DNA of 64,000 nt from an uncultured Roseovarius sp. (GTDB lineage: Bacteria; Pseudomonadota; Alphaproteobacteria; Rhodobacterales; Rhodobacteraceae), in assembly GCA_947497295.1 (NCBI GenBank), contig CANMFU010000001.1, positions 1,054,001-1,118,000 on the forward strand. The letters run 5' to 3'. The notes beneath the pieces are model-generated. The model saw only the letters and a list, made by a program, of their open reading frames with translations, was not told where the DNA came from and made no database searches. Each line of letters opens with the position of its first letter. Within the stretch, counting starts at the first letter, position 1. Below are positions 11,744 to 19,990 of the stretch, piece by piece. A program made the translations under genes and the position numbers.

Positions 11744-12862
11744 GTGCTATACATTGAGACCCCGACGCTGAAACAAATCAGTGCGCTGACGCAGACACGC
11801 TCGGATGCGTGTGTATCAATCTACCTCAAGACGACGCCTCTGACCCATGACATTGGCCGGGCTCGCACCAACCTTGGCAATCTGACGCGCACCGCCATCG
11901 GTCAGCTGGAAGAGGCCGGGCTGCCCAAGCGGCGGATCTGGCTGCTGGAGGAACATCTGGGCATCCTGATGGAGGATGACGATTTCTGGGAACATCAGGC
12001 CAGCAGTCTTGCCATTCTGGTTACGCCGGAGCGAATACAGACCTTTCGCCTCGCCAATGAATTGCATGATATGGTCGAGGTTTCGGACCGTTTCCATCTC
12101 AAACCACTGCTGCGCGCGGCAACCTTTGCACATGTCGCGTATGTTCTGGCCGTTTCGGAAAATGACGTGCGTCTGGTCGAAATGTCGGCAGACATGCCTG
12201 CGCGCGAAATCAGGGTGCCGAACATGCCAAAGGATGCGGCCAGCGCCGTGGGCAAGAAATCCATCAACGAGTCGGGTTCAGGCCGCCGCATTCAGGGGCT
12301 TGAGGGGCAGAAGGTGCGCCTTGGACAATACATCCGCAAGATCGACGCGGCGCTGCGCCCAATCCTGAAAGGCACAGACACGCCCGTTATTCTGGCCTCG
12401 ACCCTGCCGGTCGATGCGCTGTTCCGGTCGCTGACAGCGCTGCCGCTGCTGCCGCAAACTATTGAGACCAGCCCCGACCAGCTAAGCCCGGCTGAGTTGG
12501 CCGAAGCAGCGCGTCCGGTGCTGGATGCGCAGTATGAAAGCCAGATCAAGGAGTTCCACGACCTGTTTGACCAGCGCCGCGGCCAGAACCGCACCACAAC
12601 GGACGTATCGGATGCCGCGCGCGCATCTACCTTTGGCGGCATCGACACCCTGCTGGTGGATTTCGATTCCGTGACAATCGGCACCGTCGATGACGAAACC
12701 GGCGCTGTGGCGTTTGCGGAGCAGGAAAGCGCGTCCAGCTATGGCATCATTGACGAAATCGCAGGACGCGCCATGCGCAGCGGCGCGCGTGTCATGGCGG
12801 TCCGCAAGGCCGATATTCCGGGCGACAAGGATCTGGCTGCGATCCTGCGCTATTCGATTTGA
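11744..12862 (+). CDS. baeRF-family protein (bacterial eRF1-like)
   Basis: A 372-aa soluble protein. The order of segments (ACVSIYLKT near the start, a middle region with LLEEHLGILMEDDDFWEHQ and LAILVTPERI, then YVLAVSENDVRLVEM, and a C-terminal part with GIDTLLVDFDSV) resembles the bacterial homologues of archaeo-eukaryotic release factor eRF1. These are proposed to act in ribosome rescue or stress survival, but their function is not established. The GTG at 11744 was chosen because AGGAGA lies 7 nt upstream; the frame stays open further upstream but without a site. It is divergent from the arc-atp operon and followed by a clean terminator. Confidence 0.75.
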   Translation: MLYIETPTLKQISALTQTRSDACVSIYLKTTPLTHDIGRARTNLGNLTRTAIGQLEEAGLPKRRIWLLEEHLGILMEDDDFWEHQASSLAILVTPERIQTFRLANELHDMVEVSDRFHLKPLLRAATFAHVAYVLAVSENDVRLVEMSADMPAREIRVPNMPKDAASAVGKKSINESGSGRRIQGLEGQKVRLGQYIRKIDAALRPILKGTDTPVILASTLPVDALFRSLTALPLLPQTIETSPDQLSPAELAEAARPVLDAQYESQIKEFHDLFDQRRGQNRTTTDVSDAARASTFGGIDTLLVDFDSVTIGTVDDETGAVAFAEQESASSYGIIDEIAGRAMRSGARVMAVRKADIPGDKDLAAILRYSI

Positions 12863-12884
12863 GGCGAGCAAAAACAATGATTTT

Positions 12885-12912
12885 GGGCGGTCACAGCGGG
12901 CCGCCCTTTTTT
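12885..12912 (+). terminator. Rho-independent terminator of the baeRF gene
   Basis: A GGGCGG/CCGCCC stem with a 10-nt loop is followed by six T residues, beginning 22 nt after the stop codon. It isolates the baeRF gene as a single-gene transcript. Confidence 0.85.
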
Positions 12913-12964
12913 GCGGCTACGCTACCGCCGACCCTTCAGCATGAAGTATTTTGCGCGGATCAAG

Positions 12965-13000
12965 GTTCGCAATGTGCAGCACCTGCAAAATTGCGCGAAC
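12965..13000. repeat. Nested inverted repeat in the 283-nt gap after the baeRF gene
   Basis: The outer arms GTTCGCAAT and ATTGCGCGAAC (one extra base pair position bulged) enclose a perfect inner hairpin TGCAG-CAC-CTGCA. No T-tract follows on either strand, so it is not an ordinary terminator. The rest of the gap (12913-13145) shows only a weak CAGCCCC/GGGGCTG hairpin near 13100 and no credible gene. Confidence 0.45.
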
Positions 13001-13145
13001 TGATGCGGCCGACCACGACAGACGCATAGTTGCGGGCGCGCTGCGGGCCTAAACACTACCGTTCCCGGAACCACCAAGTGTAGCCAGCCAGCCTTACGTC
13101 CAGCCCCGCCTTTGGGGGCTGAACGACAGTTTCAACCTGAGCGGA

Positions 13146-14252
13146 TCAACCCATCATACCGCCAGCCTCGCCCAAGCTGTCATAATGCCGTTTGAGGCGT
13201 TGCAGTGCGATCCGCAGGACGATCTTGCCGGACCGCGCTGACCAGCCCATGCGCTGCTCCGCACGCTCCAGCCCCTCAAGATGGCAGCAGCAGCGCAGGG
13301 CGATATCGCCAAGTCCTGGACCTAGATCATGCAGCGCGCCCTCGACCCGGCGACGCGCCGCCTCGAACCCGCGGGCATGGCCGCCGGTGCCGCCGCCACC
13401 GCCCGGTGTGGTCAGAAAGCGGCTCCAGTCCTGAGTGACGCGCGGACCCATTTGTGACAGCTCGAAATCCTCGCGCAGACGCTCGCCGGCGCGGACCAGA
13501 TCATTTGGGATAAACTGCGCACCGTCGCGTCCCTTGCGGCGCGCAAGCGCAATCAGCGGGCTTTCTGCAACGCTATAGCGCGGGCGTTTCGGCGCCTCTT
13601 CATCGGTTGCGTTCGTTCCCGCCGCTACAAACGGTGCCTGCGCATCGGTAAATCCGGAGGCTAAATTTTCAGCTTCAGCCAGCATCGCGGATAAAGTGGC
13701 GCGGCCAACCTTGGTGATGTGATACCGCGCTACGCGCCCCGGCGCATCGCATGCGATCCAGCCTTTTAGCGCCATCGCCTCGGCCACAGGTCTGTCAACG
13801 ACAGCTGTGCGTGTCGGATCGCCCTCGTCGCCGTCGCGCACGACCACAGCCTTGTCCATCTGCGCCGCAACGGCCAGAACCGCGCCCTGTTCGCACAGGC
13901 GGCGCAGGATTCGCAGCGCCTGGGCGCGCAACTGGGCTTCGGTCACTTCGGTGACGTTATCTTTGATGGTCGTGGACGTCATGGCAGTCTCCTGATGATT
14001 GGAGCCGGCCTTTTCTCGCGGAGCGACGCGGCATCCGAGACGGCGCAACGCCTCATCGACCATCGGATCGTCACGGCGGGCCTCGTATGCGCGGATCCGG
14101 CGCAGCACCGTTGAGGCATGACAGCCGCTGGCCCGTGCCAGGGCCCGTATGGACGAGCCCTGTTCGGTATGGGCGAGATATAGCATCGCCCCCTGCGGCA
14201 CCCAGGACGGCATAATGCGCGCGCCGCTGGCGTCTGTTCCCCGATCCAACAT
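13146..14252 (-). CDS. DUF6456 helix-turn-helix protein
   Basis: A 368-aa protein. The N-terminal 60 residues hold a helix-turn-helix (SSIRALARASGCHASTVLRR). A middle winged-helix-like section (about 100-190) contains AEAMALKGWIACD and YHITKVGRATL. The C-terminal section (about 225-368) matches DUF6456 as I recall it (PLIALARRKG, ERLREDFELSQMG, then a cysteine-rich IALRCCCHLEGLERAEQRMGW). It is probably a DNA-binding regulator, but targets are unknown. The ATG at 14252 was chosen over a GTG two codons earlier because AAGGG is correctly spaced only for the ATG. It is divergent from the DUF6477 gene. Confidence 0.7.
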   Translation of the reverse strand: MLDRGTDASGARIMPSWVPQGAMLYLAHTEQGSSIRALARASGCHASTVLRRIRAYEARRDDPMVDEALRRLGCRVAPREKAGSNHQETAMTSTTIKDNVTEVTEAQLRAQALRILRRLCEQGAVLAVAAQMDKAVVVRDGDEGDPTRTAVVDRPVAEAMALKGWIACDAPGRVARYHITKVGRATLSAMLAEAENLASGFTDAQAPFVAAGTNATDEEAPKRPRYSVAESPLIALARRKGRDGAQFIPNDLVRAGERLREDFELSQMGPRVTQDWSRFLTTPGGGGGTGGHARGFEAARRRVEGALHDLGPGLGDIALRCCCHLEGLERAEQRMGWSARSGKIVLRIALQRLKRHYDSLGEAGGMMG

Positions 14253-14366
14253 ATTCACCCTTCTTTACCTTAAGCGCGGCCGTTGTTCCCGGCGGATTGA
14301 CCCCGGGCGCCGCTGGTTTTCCACAGACTTGTCCCCGTCTTTGGGTGCAACCTATGTGAGAAAAAG

Positions 14367-14381
14367 TTACCGGTCCGTTAA
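14367..14381. promoter_or_regulatory. Near-consensus CtrA box between the DUF6456 and DUF6477 genes
   Basis: TTAC-N7-TTAA differs by one base from the CtrA full site TTAA-N7-TTAA. It lies in the divergent 263-nt region, which also holds two direct copies of TGTAAAC at 14383 and 14415. CtrA is encoded in this window. Binding is inferred only from the match. Confidence 0.3.
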
Positions 14382-14515
14382 TTGTAAACGTGTCGTCAAC
14401 AATGGTTTCGAATGTGTAAACAAACAGAAACACCAGCGCCCGGTGACTCCGCCAATTGCGCAACGCCCGCCAAAGTTGTGCCATGAAAAGGCTGCAATTC
14501 AGATTGGAGACTGCT

Positions 14516-14806
14516 GTGAAAGATATCCTGAAAGCCCTCGACAGCCTGCGCCGGCCTCGCCTTTTGATCCGTGCTGCGCGGATTGGTGCCGCCGAGTATC
14601 GCCGCGATTCGCATTTGCGTCGGCACTTGGGCTACGGCGCACTGCCGCGCAGCGCCGCAGCGCTGGCACGTCTTGTTGAAATGGAGGAGGAACTGAATGA
14701 ACAGCGGCACAGCGATCGCACGCGGTATTCCGCAACGCGCCATGTTGAGATCCTAATCGCCATGATGGGCGAGGCGCGGATTCTGCGCGGCAGTCACGCG
14801 GCCTAA
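14516..14806 (+). CDS. DUF6477 family protein
   Basis: A small 96-aa protein of unknown function that begins (V/M)KDILKALDSLRRPRLLIRA and continues with YRRDSHLRRHLGYG and a charged helix ending in LIAMMGEARILRG. It is basic and predicted helical, with no membrane segment. The GTG at 14516 is preceded by TTGGAGA at 5-nt spacing; the open frame upstream has no ribosome site. As I know it, the family is confined to Rhodobacterales. The stop codon lies within a strong hairpin. Confidence 0.75.
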   Translation: MKDILKALDSLRRPRLLIRAARIGAAEYRRDSHLRRHLGYGALPRSAAALARLVEMEEELNEQRHSDRTRYSATRHVEILIAMMGEARILRGSHAA

Positions 14807-14820
14807 GATCAGGCCGCGTG
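14795..14820. terminator. 10-bp hairpin across the DUF6477 stop codon
   Basis: CACGCGGCCT and AGGCCGCGTG pair perfectly around a 6-nt loop that contains the last bases of the DUF6477 stop codon. It lacks a T-tract. It lies 12 nt beyond the convergent mttB-like stop, so it may help end that transcript. Confidence 0.45.
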
Positions 14821-14831
14821 AGCAGTTAGCT

Positions 14832-16376
14832 TCAGACGAAGGCGTCAGGCATTGACGCCTTCTTTTTTGCGACAAATTCGTCCAGCGCATCGGTGATGCC
14901 CTGGTCCAGCGAGGGGCGCTGATAGGTGTCCAGCATCCGGTGCATCCGCAGGTTAGCCAGTGTCATGGTATCGCGCGCACCCTCCTCGTCCCATGTCTCG
15001 AACGGTTTGTAATCCAGCAGCTCGGTGCGCCAGAACGCATCCTTGAAATTGGCCTGCGTATGGGCGCAGCCCAGGTAATGTCCGCCCGGCCCGACCTCGC
15101 GGATGGCATCCATCGCCTGCCCGTTCTCGTCATGGCTCACGCCTCGCGCCATGTTGTGCAGAACGCCCAGCTGGTCGGCATCCATCACGAATTTCTCAAA
15201 GCCCGCGACCAATCCGCCCTCCAGCCAGCCGCAGCTATGCAGCATGAAATTGACGCCGCCCATCAGCACCGCATTCAGCGTATGCGCCGATTCGTAGGCC
15301 GCCTGCGCATCTGGCAGTTTCGATCCACACAGCGCCCCACCCGACCGAAAGGGCAGGTTCATCCGCCGCGCCAGTTGCCCCGCGCCATAGAGGATATGGC
15401 TGGCCTCGGGCGTGCCGAAGGTGGGCGCGCCCGAGTTCATGTCGATCGACGTCACGAACGCCCCAAAGATCACCGGCGCACCGGGGCGGATCAGCTGGCT
15501 GTAGGCGACACCGGCCAGCACTTCGGCCAGAACCTGCGTCAGCGTGCCAATCACCGAAACCGGCGCCATCGCGCCCCCCACGATGAAGGGCGAGATGATG
15601 CACGCCTGATTGTTGGCGGCATACACCTCCAGCGCGCCCATCATCACATCGTCAAACGTCAGCGGCGAGTTGACGTTGATCAGCGACGTCATCACCGTAT
15701 TGTCCTGTACGAACTGCTCGCCGAACAGGATCCCGCACATATCCACGCTGTCCTGCGCACGGCTAGGATCGGTGACGGATCCCATGAAGGGTTTATCTGA
15801 CAGCGTCATATGGGCGTGGAGCATATCCAGATGCCGCTTGTTCACCGGAATATCTGTCGGCTCGCACACCGTGCCGCCCGACATGTGCAGCCATTTGGAC
15901 ATATAGCCCAGCTTCACGAATTTGCGGAAATCGTCCATCGTCGCGTAACGCCGCCCGCCTTCCATGTCGCGCACGAAGGGGGGGCCGTAAACCGGGGCGG
16001 TGACCAGTGTATTGCCGCCGATCTCGACGTTGCGTTCGGGATTGCGGGCGTGCTGGGTATAGCGGCTGGGCGCGGTCTCGCACAGCTTGCGGGCAAGCCC
16101 GCGGGGGATGCGCACGCGCTCGCCGTCGATCTCGGCGCCGGCCTCGCGCCAGCGCTCCAGCGCCTTGGGGTTGTCGACGACGTTGACGCCGATCTCGGCC
16201 AGAACCGTCTCGGCGTTTGCCTCGATGATCTCCAGCGCCTCTTCGCTCAGCATGTTGTAGACAGGGATATTGCGCTCAATGTATTTGGCCGTGTCCATGC
16301 TGACAGCCGTACGTTCGGCCCGGCGTGCTGCGCCGCCGCCACCCCGTGCGCGCCGTGGCGCCTCAACTTCTGCCAT
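14832..16376 (-). CDS. MttB-family corrinoid-dependent methyltransferase, no pyrrolysine
   Basis: A 514-aa protein of the trimethylamine methyltransferase superfamily, with GYMSKWLHMSGGTVCEPTDI, the TIM-barrel core and the GPGGHYLGCAHTQANF segment. The frame runs without an internal TAG, so no pyrrolysine is used. Such members act on quaternary amines (for example glycine betaine or related substrates) rather than trimethylamine; the substrate here is unknown. No corrinoid protein or MtbA-like partner is encoded nearby. The N-terminus is basic and glycine-rich (residues 1-25), and a shorter start at the internal MDTAKYIERN is possible. Confidence 0.85.
   Translation of the reverse strand: MAEVEAPRRARGGGGAARRAERTAVSMDTAKYIERNIPVYNMLSEEALEIIEANAETVLAEIGVNVVDNPKALERWREAGAEIDGERVRIPRGLARKLCETAPSRYTQHARNPERNVEIGGNTLVTAPVYGPPFVRDMEGGRRYATMDDFRKFVKLGYMSKWLHMSGGTVCEPTDIPVNKRHLDMLHAHMTLSDKPFMGSVTDPSRAQDSVDMCGILFGEQFVQDNTVMTSLINVNSPLTFDDVMMGALEVYAANNQACIISPFIVGGAMAPVSVIGTLTQVLAEVLAGVAYSQLIRPGAPVIFGAFVTSIDMNSGAPTFGTPEASHILYGAGQLARRMNLPFRSGGALCGSKLPDAQAAYESAHTLNAVLMGGVNFMLHSCGWLEGGLVAGFEKFVMDADQLGVLHNMARGVSHDENGQAMDAIREVGPGGHYLGCAHTQANFKDAFWRTELLDYKPFETWDEEGARDTMTLANLRMHRMLDTYQRPSLDQGITDALDEFVAKKKASMPDAFV
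14838..14868 (+). terminator. Rho-independent terminator inside the end of the convergent methyltransferase gene
   Basis: GAAGGCGTC-N7-GACGCCTTC followed by TTTTTT is a textbook terminator for the plus-strand DUF6477 transcript. It is antisense to the last dozen codons of the MttB-family gene (the KKKASMPDAF end), so the two functions share the same bases. Confidence 0.85.
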
Positions 16377-16443
16377 GAGATATGCCCCTTTGGAATTGTG
16401 CCGGGCCCGCTACCGGGCCAATTGATGCGCCTTCCATACCGCA

Positions 16444-16463
16444 GCGCCGGTGCACGCCGGCGC
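16444..16463. repeat. Hairpin in the divergent mttB-like/guaA promoter region
   Basis: GCGCCGG-TGCACG-CCGGCGC forms a perfect 7-bp stem. The 166-nt region between the two divergent genes also holds a 6-bp GGCCCG/CGGGCC repeat. No known riboswitch pattern was recognised. Confidence 0.35.
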
Positions 16464-16542
16464 CGATTTGCGCCACTTGAGGGGGGAAAGCGACATGGCC
16501 GTCCCTCTTGCGCAAATCCGCAGCGCGTCCTACTAGGCGTGC

Positions 16543-18105
16543 ATGACCGAAATACAGCATGAACGCCTTCTTATCATCGACTTTGGCAGCCAGGTAACGC
16601 AGCTTATTGCGCGCCGCCTGCGCGAGCTGGACGTCTATTGCGAAATCCACCCGTTTCAGAAGGTAACAGACGCCTTTCTGGACGACATGGCCCCCCGTGC
16701 CATCATCCTTTCAGGCGGCCCGGCCAGCGTCATCGACGATGGATCACCCCGGCCGCCGAACAAGGTATTCAAAATGGGGGTGCCTGTCCTTGGCATTTGC
16801 TATGGCCAACAGGTGATGATGCACATGCTGGGCGGCCGCGTGGAGCGCGGCGACGGCACCGCTGAATTCGGCCGCGCCTATGTCACGCCGACCGAGACAC
16901 GCATTGATCTGCTCAACGGATGGTTCCTGGAGCAGCGCGAGCAGGTCTGGATGAGCCATGGCGATCATGTTGCCGCCATCGCCCCCGGTTTCGACATCTA
17001 CGGCACCTCGCCCGGCGCGCCCTTTGCCGTGACCGCCGATCTGGAGCGCCGGTTCTACGCCGTGCAATTTCACCCCGAGGTGCATCATACCCCGAACGGC
17101 AAGACTTTTTTCCAAAACTTCATTCAGGACGCTGGATTCACCGGCGACTGGACGATGGCCGCCTACCGCGAAGAGGCTGTGCGCCATATCCGCGAACAGG
17201 TAGGCGATAAACAGGTGATCTGCGGGCTTTCGGGCGGTGTCGATTCAAGCGTGGCGGCGGTGCTGATTCACGAGGCGATCGGCGACCAATTGACCTGCGT
17301 CTTTGTCGACCACGGCCTGCTGCGTCAAGGTGAGGCCGACGAGGTCGTCAGCATGTTCCGCGACCACTACAACATCCCGCTGATCCACGCGGATGAGGCG
17401 GATCTGTTTCTAGGTGAGCTTGACGGCGTAAGTGACCCGGAAACAAAGAGAAAGATCATTGGCCGCCTGTTCATCGACGTATTTCAGAAATACGCGAACA
17501 GCATCGAAGGCGCCGAATTTCTGGCCCAGGGTACGCTCTATCCCGATGTGATTGAATCGGTCAGCTTCTCCGGCGGTCCGTCAGTGACGATCAAATCCCA
17601 TCACAACGTCGGCGGCCTGCCCGAGAAGATGGGGCTCAAGCTGATCGAGCCGCTGCGCGAGCTGTTCAAGGACGAGGTCCGCGCGCTGGGCATGGAGCTG
17701 GGTCTGCCTGCCAGTTTCATCGGGCGCCACCCCTTCCCCGGTCCCGGCCTTGCCATCCGCTGCCCCGGCGAGATCACCCGCGAAAAGCTGGACATTCTGC
17801 GCAAGGCTGACGCCGTCTATATCGACCAGATTCGCAAGCACGGCCTTTATGACGAGATCTGGCAGGCCTTCGTCGCGATTCTGCCTGTGCGCACCGTCGG
17901 CGTCATGGGCGACAGTCGCACCTATGATTTCGCCTGCGCCCTGCGCGCCGTGAATTCAGTTGATGGCATGACCGCCGATTACTATCCGTTTTCCCATGAA
18001 TTTCTGGGCGAAACGGCCACTAGAATCATCAACGAGGTGCGCGGAATCAACCGTGTGACCTACGACATCACCAGCAAACCGCCGGGCACCATCGAATGGG
18101 AGTGA
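16543..18105 (+). CDS. guaA: GMP synthase (glutamine-hydrolysing)
   Basis: Converts XMP to GMP. The class I glutamine amidotransferase domain (residues about 8-200) has the nucleophile Cys86 in LGICYGQQ and the HPEVHHT triad segment. The ATP-pyrophosphatase domain follows with SGGVDSSV near residue 230, then the C-terminal dimerisation domain ending in PPGTIEWE. The length of 520 aa is normal for the family. The ATG at 16543 gives the usual N-terminus. Confidence 0.97.
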   Translation: MTEIQHERLLIIDFGSQVTQLIARRLRELDVYCEIHPFQKVTDAFLDDMAPRAIILSGGPASVIDDGSPRPPNKVFKMGVPVLGICYGQQVMMHMLGGRVERGDGTAEFGRAYVTPTETRIDLLNGWFLEQREQVWMSHGDHVAAIAPGFDIYGTSPGAPFAVTADLERRFYAVQFHPEVHHTPNGKTFFQNFIQDAGFTGDWTMAAYREEAVRHIREQVGDKQVICGLSGGVDSSVAAVLIHEAIGDQLTCVFVDHGLLRQGEADEVVSMFRDHYNIPLIHADEADLFLGELDGVSDPETKRKIIGRLFIDVFQKYANSIEGAEFLAQGTLYPDVIESVSFSGGPSVTIKSHHNVGGLPEKMGLKLIEPLRELFKDEVRALGMELGLPASFIGRHPFPGPGLAIRCPGEITREKLDILRKADAVYIDQIRKHGLYDEIWQAFVAILPVRTVGVMGDSRTYDFACALRAVNSVDGMTADYYPFSHEFLGETATRIINEVRGINRVTYDITSKPPGTIEWE

Positions 18106-18159
18106 GCGTTTAACGCCACCTCAGCAGCCAGGCATCCGAGGCAATTTTCGAGGCCGACC

Positions 18160-19020
18160 ATGCTTTATCCTGACGCTGACACTTGGCGCTGCGCGCCCGA
18201 AAAGCACGTGCTGTTCTACGGCATGTCAGGGCTGGGCAAGACCCATCTGTCGAATGTGCTGCGCGCCTCCGGTGGCTGGTTTCACTACTCGATCGATTAC
18301 CGGATCGGCACACGCTACATGAACGAGTTGATTGCCGACAATGCCAAGGCGCACGCAATGCAAGTGCCGTTCCTGCGTGATCTGCTCTTGTCGGATTCGA
18401 TCTATATCGGATCGAATATCACCTTCAATAATCTGGCCCCGGTCTCGACCTATCTGGGAAAACCGGGCGCCGTGGCCCAGGGTGGCATGCCCATCGACGA
18501 ATATCGCACCCGGCAGGATCAGTTCCGCCGCGCCGAAATCGCCGCGCTTCAGGACACCGGATATTTCATTGACCGTGCCCGGCGTCTTTACGGCTATCCC
18601 AATTTCATCTGCGACACCGGAGGATCGATCTGCGAGTGGGTGGACGGCACCGATCCGGACGACCCGCTGCTGACCGAGTTGTCCCGCCAATGCCTTCTTG
18701 TTGGGCTGCAAGGCAGCGAGGCGCATACCGCCGAGTTGATCCGCCGCTTTGACCGGGCTCCCAAACCTATGGCCTACCAGCCAGAATTTCTGACGGGCGC
18801 ATGGGAAGAATATCTATTCGAAAACAACTGCGTGGAGGCGGATGTTAATCCTGACAGTTTCATCCGCTGGACGTATGCGCGCGCGCTCGCGCACCGTAAA
18901 CCGCGCTACGAGGCTATGGCGCCATGGGGCGTGACCCTGACTCCGGATGACGTGGCGCACATCACCGATGCGGCCAGTTTCACCGACGTAATCGCGAACG
19001 CTATTGAGCGCGTCACATAA
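18160..19020 (+). CDS. P-loop ATPase of unknown function
   Basis: A 286-aa soluble protein with a clear Walker A motif GMSGLGKTHL at residues 21-30. It continues with HYSIDYRIGTRYMNEL, a TYLGKPG segment, and FICDTGGSICEWVDG, whose Asp may coordinate Mg2+. I do not recognise a characterised family. Similar genes are commonly labelled simply ATPase in Rhodobacteraceae. It sits between guaA and metA on the same strand, 42 nt before metA, and may share its transcript. The product may be a small-molecule or protein kinase-like enzyme, but nothing in the sequence settles that. Confidence 0.6.
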   Translation: MLYPDADTWRCAPEKHVLFYGMSGLGKTHLSNVLRASGGWFHYSIDYRIGTRYMNELIADNAKAHAMQVPFLRDLLLSDSIYIGSNITFNNLAPVSTYLGKPGAVAQGGMPIDEYRTRQDQFRRAEIAALQDTGYFIDRARRLYGYPNFICDTGGSICEWVDGTDPDDPLLTELSRQCLLVGLQGSEAHTAELIRRFDRAPKPMAYQPEFLTGAWEEYLFENNCVEADVNPDSFIRWTYARALAHRKPRYEAMAPWGVTLTPDDVAHITDAASFTDVIANAIERVT

Positions 19021-19062
19021 AACCATATCTAACAGCCTCAACAATCCACGGACCTGATCCTT

Positions 19063-19986
19063 ATGCCCATCAAGATCCCAGCCAACCTGCCGGCCTACGA
19101 CGTGCTCACGCGCGAGGGCGTCATGGTCATGGACGAGGATCAGGCGGCAACGCAGGACATTCGCCCGCTGCGCATCGGTCTGCTGAATCTGATGCCAAAG
19201 AAGATCCAGACCGAAAATCAGTTCGCCCGGCTGATCGGTGCGACCCCGCTCCAGATTGATCTGAGCCTGATCCGTATGACCGAACATCAGGCGCGCAATA
19301 CGGCTGCCGACCACATGGAGAGCTTTTATCGATCCTTCGCAGAAGTGCATGAAACTGATGAGAAGTTTGACGGCATCATCATCACAGGCGCGCCGATTGA
19401 ACATCTGGATTTCGAGGACGTCACCTATTGGGATGAAATGCGCCGCGTGTTTGATTGGACCCAGAGCCACGTGCATTCCACATTTGGCGTGTGCTGGGGC
19501 GGCATGGCGATGATCAATCACCTCCACGGTGTCAAAAAGCATATTCTGGACGCCAAGGCCTTTGGCTGTTTCCGTCACGATAACATGAATCCGGCTTCGC
19601 CATATCTGCGCGGCTTTTCAGATGATATGGTCGTGCCGGTCAGCCGCTGGACCGAGATGCGCAAGGCAGAGATCGACGCGGTACCGGGGCTTGAAACGCT
19701 TCTGCACAGCGCCGAGGTCGGCCCCTGTCTGGTCGAAGATCAGGCGCATCGCGCGCTCTATGTCTTTAACCATTTCGAATATGACAGTGATACGCTGAAA
19801 CAGGAATACGATCGCGATATCGCCAGCGGAACGCCGATCAACGTGCCGTGTAATTATTATCCCGGCGACGATCCGACCCAAGCGCCGCGCAACCGCTGGC
19901 GCAGCCATGCGCATCTGCTTTATGGCAACTGGATCTCGGAAATTTACCAGACAACCCCCTACGACATCACAGCAATCGGCACATGA
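19063..19986 (+). CDS. metA: Homoserine O-acyltransferase (MetA), predicted acetyltransferase
   Basis: Activates homoserine for methionine synthesis. The 307-aa MetA fold has the nucleophile Cys144 in [10 protein letters not shown] and the C-terminal NHFEYD segment. The residue known to decide acyl-CoA choice (Glu111 in the Bacillus cereus enzyme, Gly in succinyltransferases) is Glu113 here, in [10 protein letters not shown]. This predicts acetyl-CoA, despite the usual succinyltransferase label. No SAM-II riboswitch was found in the short gap upstream. It is followed after 4 nt by an alpha/beta hydrolase gene. Confidence 0.92.
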   Translation: MPIKIPANLPAYDVLTREGVMVMDEDQAATQDIRPLRIGLLNLMPKKIQTENQFARLIGATPLQIDLSLIRMTEHQARNTAADHMESFYRSFAEVHETDEKFDGIIITGAPIEHLDFEDVTYWDEMRRVFDWTQSHVHSTFGVCWGGMAMINHLHGVKKHILDAKAFGCFRHDNMNPASPYLRGFSDDMVVPVSRWTEMRKAEIDAVPGLETLLHSAEVGPCLVEDQAHRALYVFNHFEYDSDTLKQEYDRDIASGTPINVPCNYYPGDDPTQAPRNRWRSHAHLLYGNWISEIYQTTPYDITAIGT

Positions 19987-19990
19987 CAGA

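Noticed and set aside
12938-13005. 20-codon frame starting ATGAAGTATTTTGCG after the baeRF terminator
   Set aside because: No ribosome site, too short to judge, and it coincides with the nested hairpin.
14832-16376. Pyrrolysine-containing MttB
   Set aside because: The frame is uninterrupted by TAG, so the protein is the non-pyrrolysine type.
19021-19062. Possible SAM-II riboswitch before metA
   Set aside because: SAM-II leaders are common before metA in alphaproteobacteria, but the gap is only 42 nt and shows none of the conserved SAM-II pairing or sequence blocks. The gap before the P-loop gene also lacks it.
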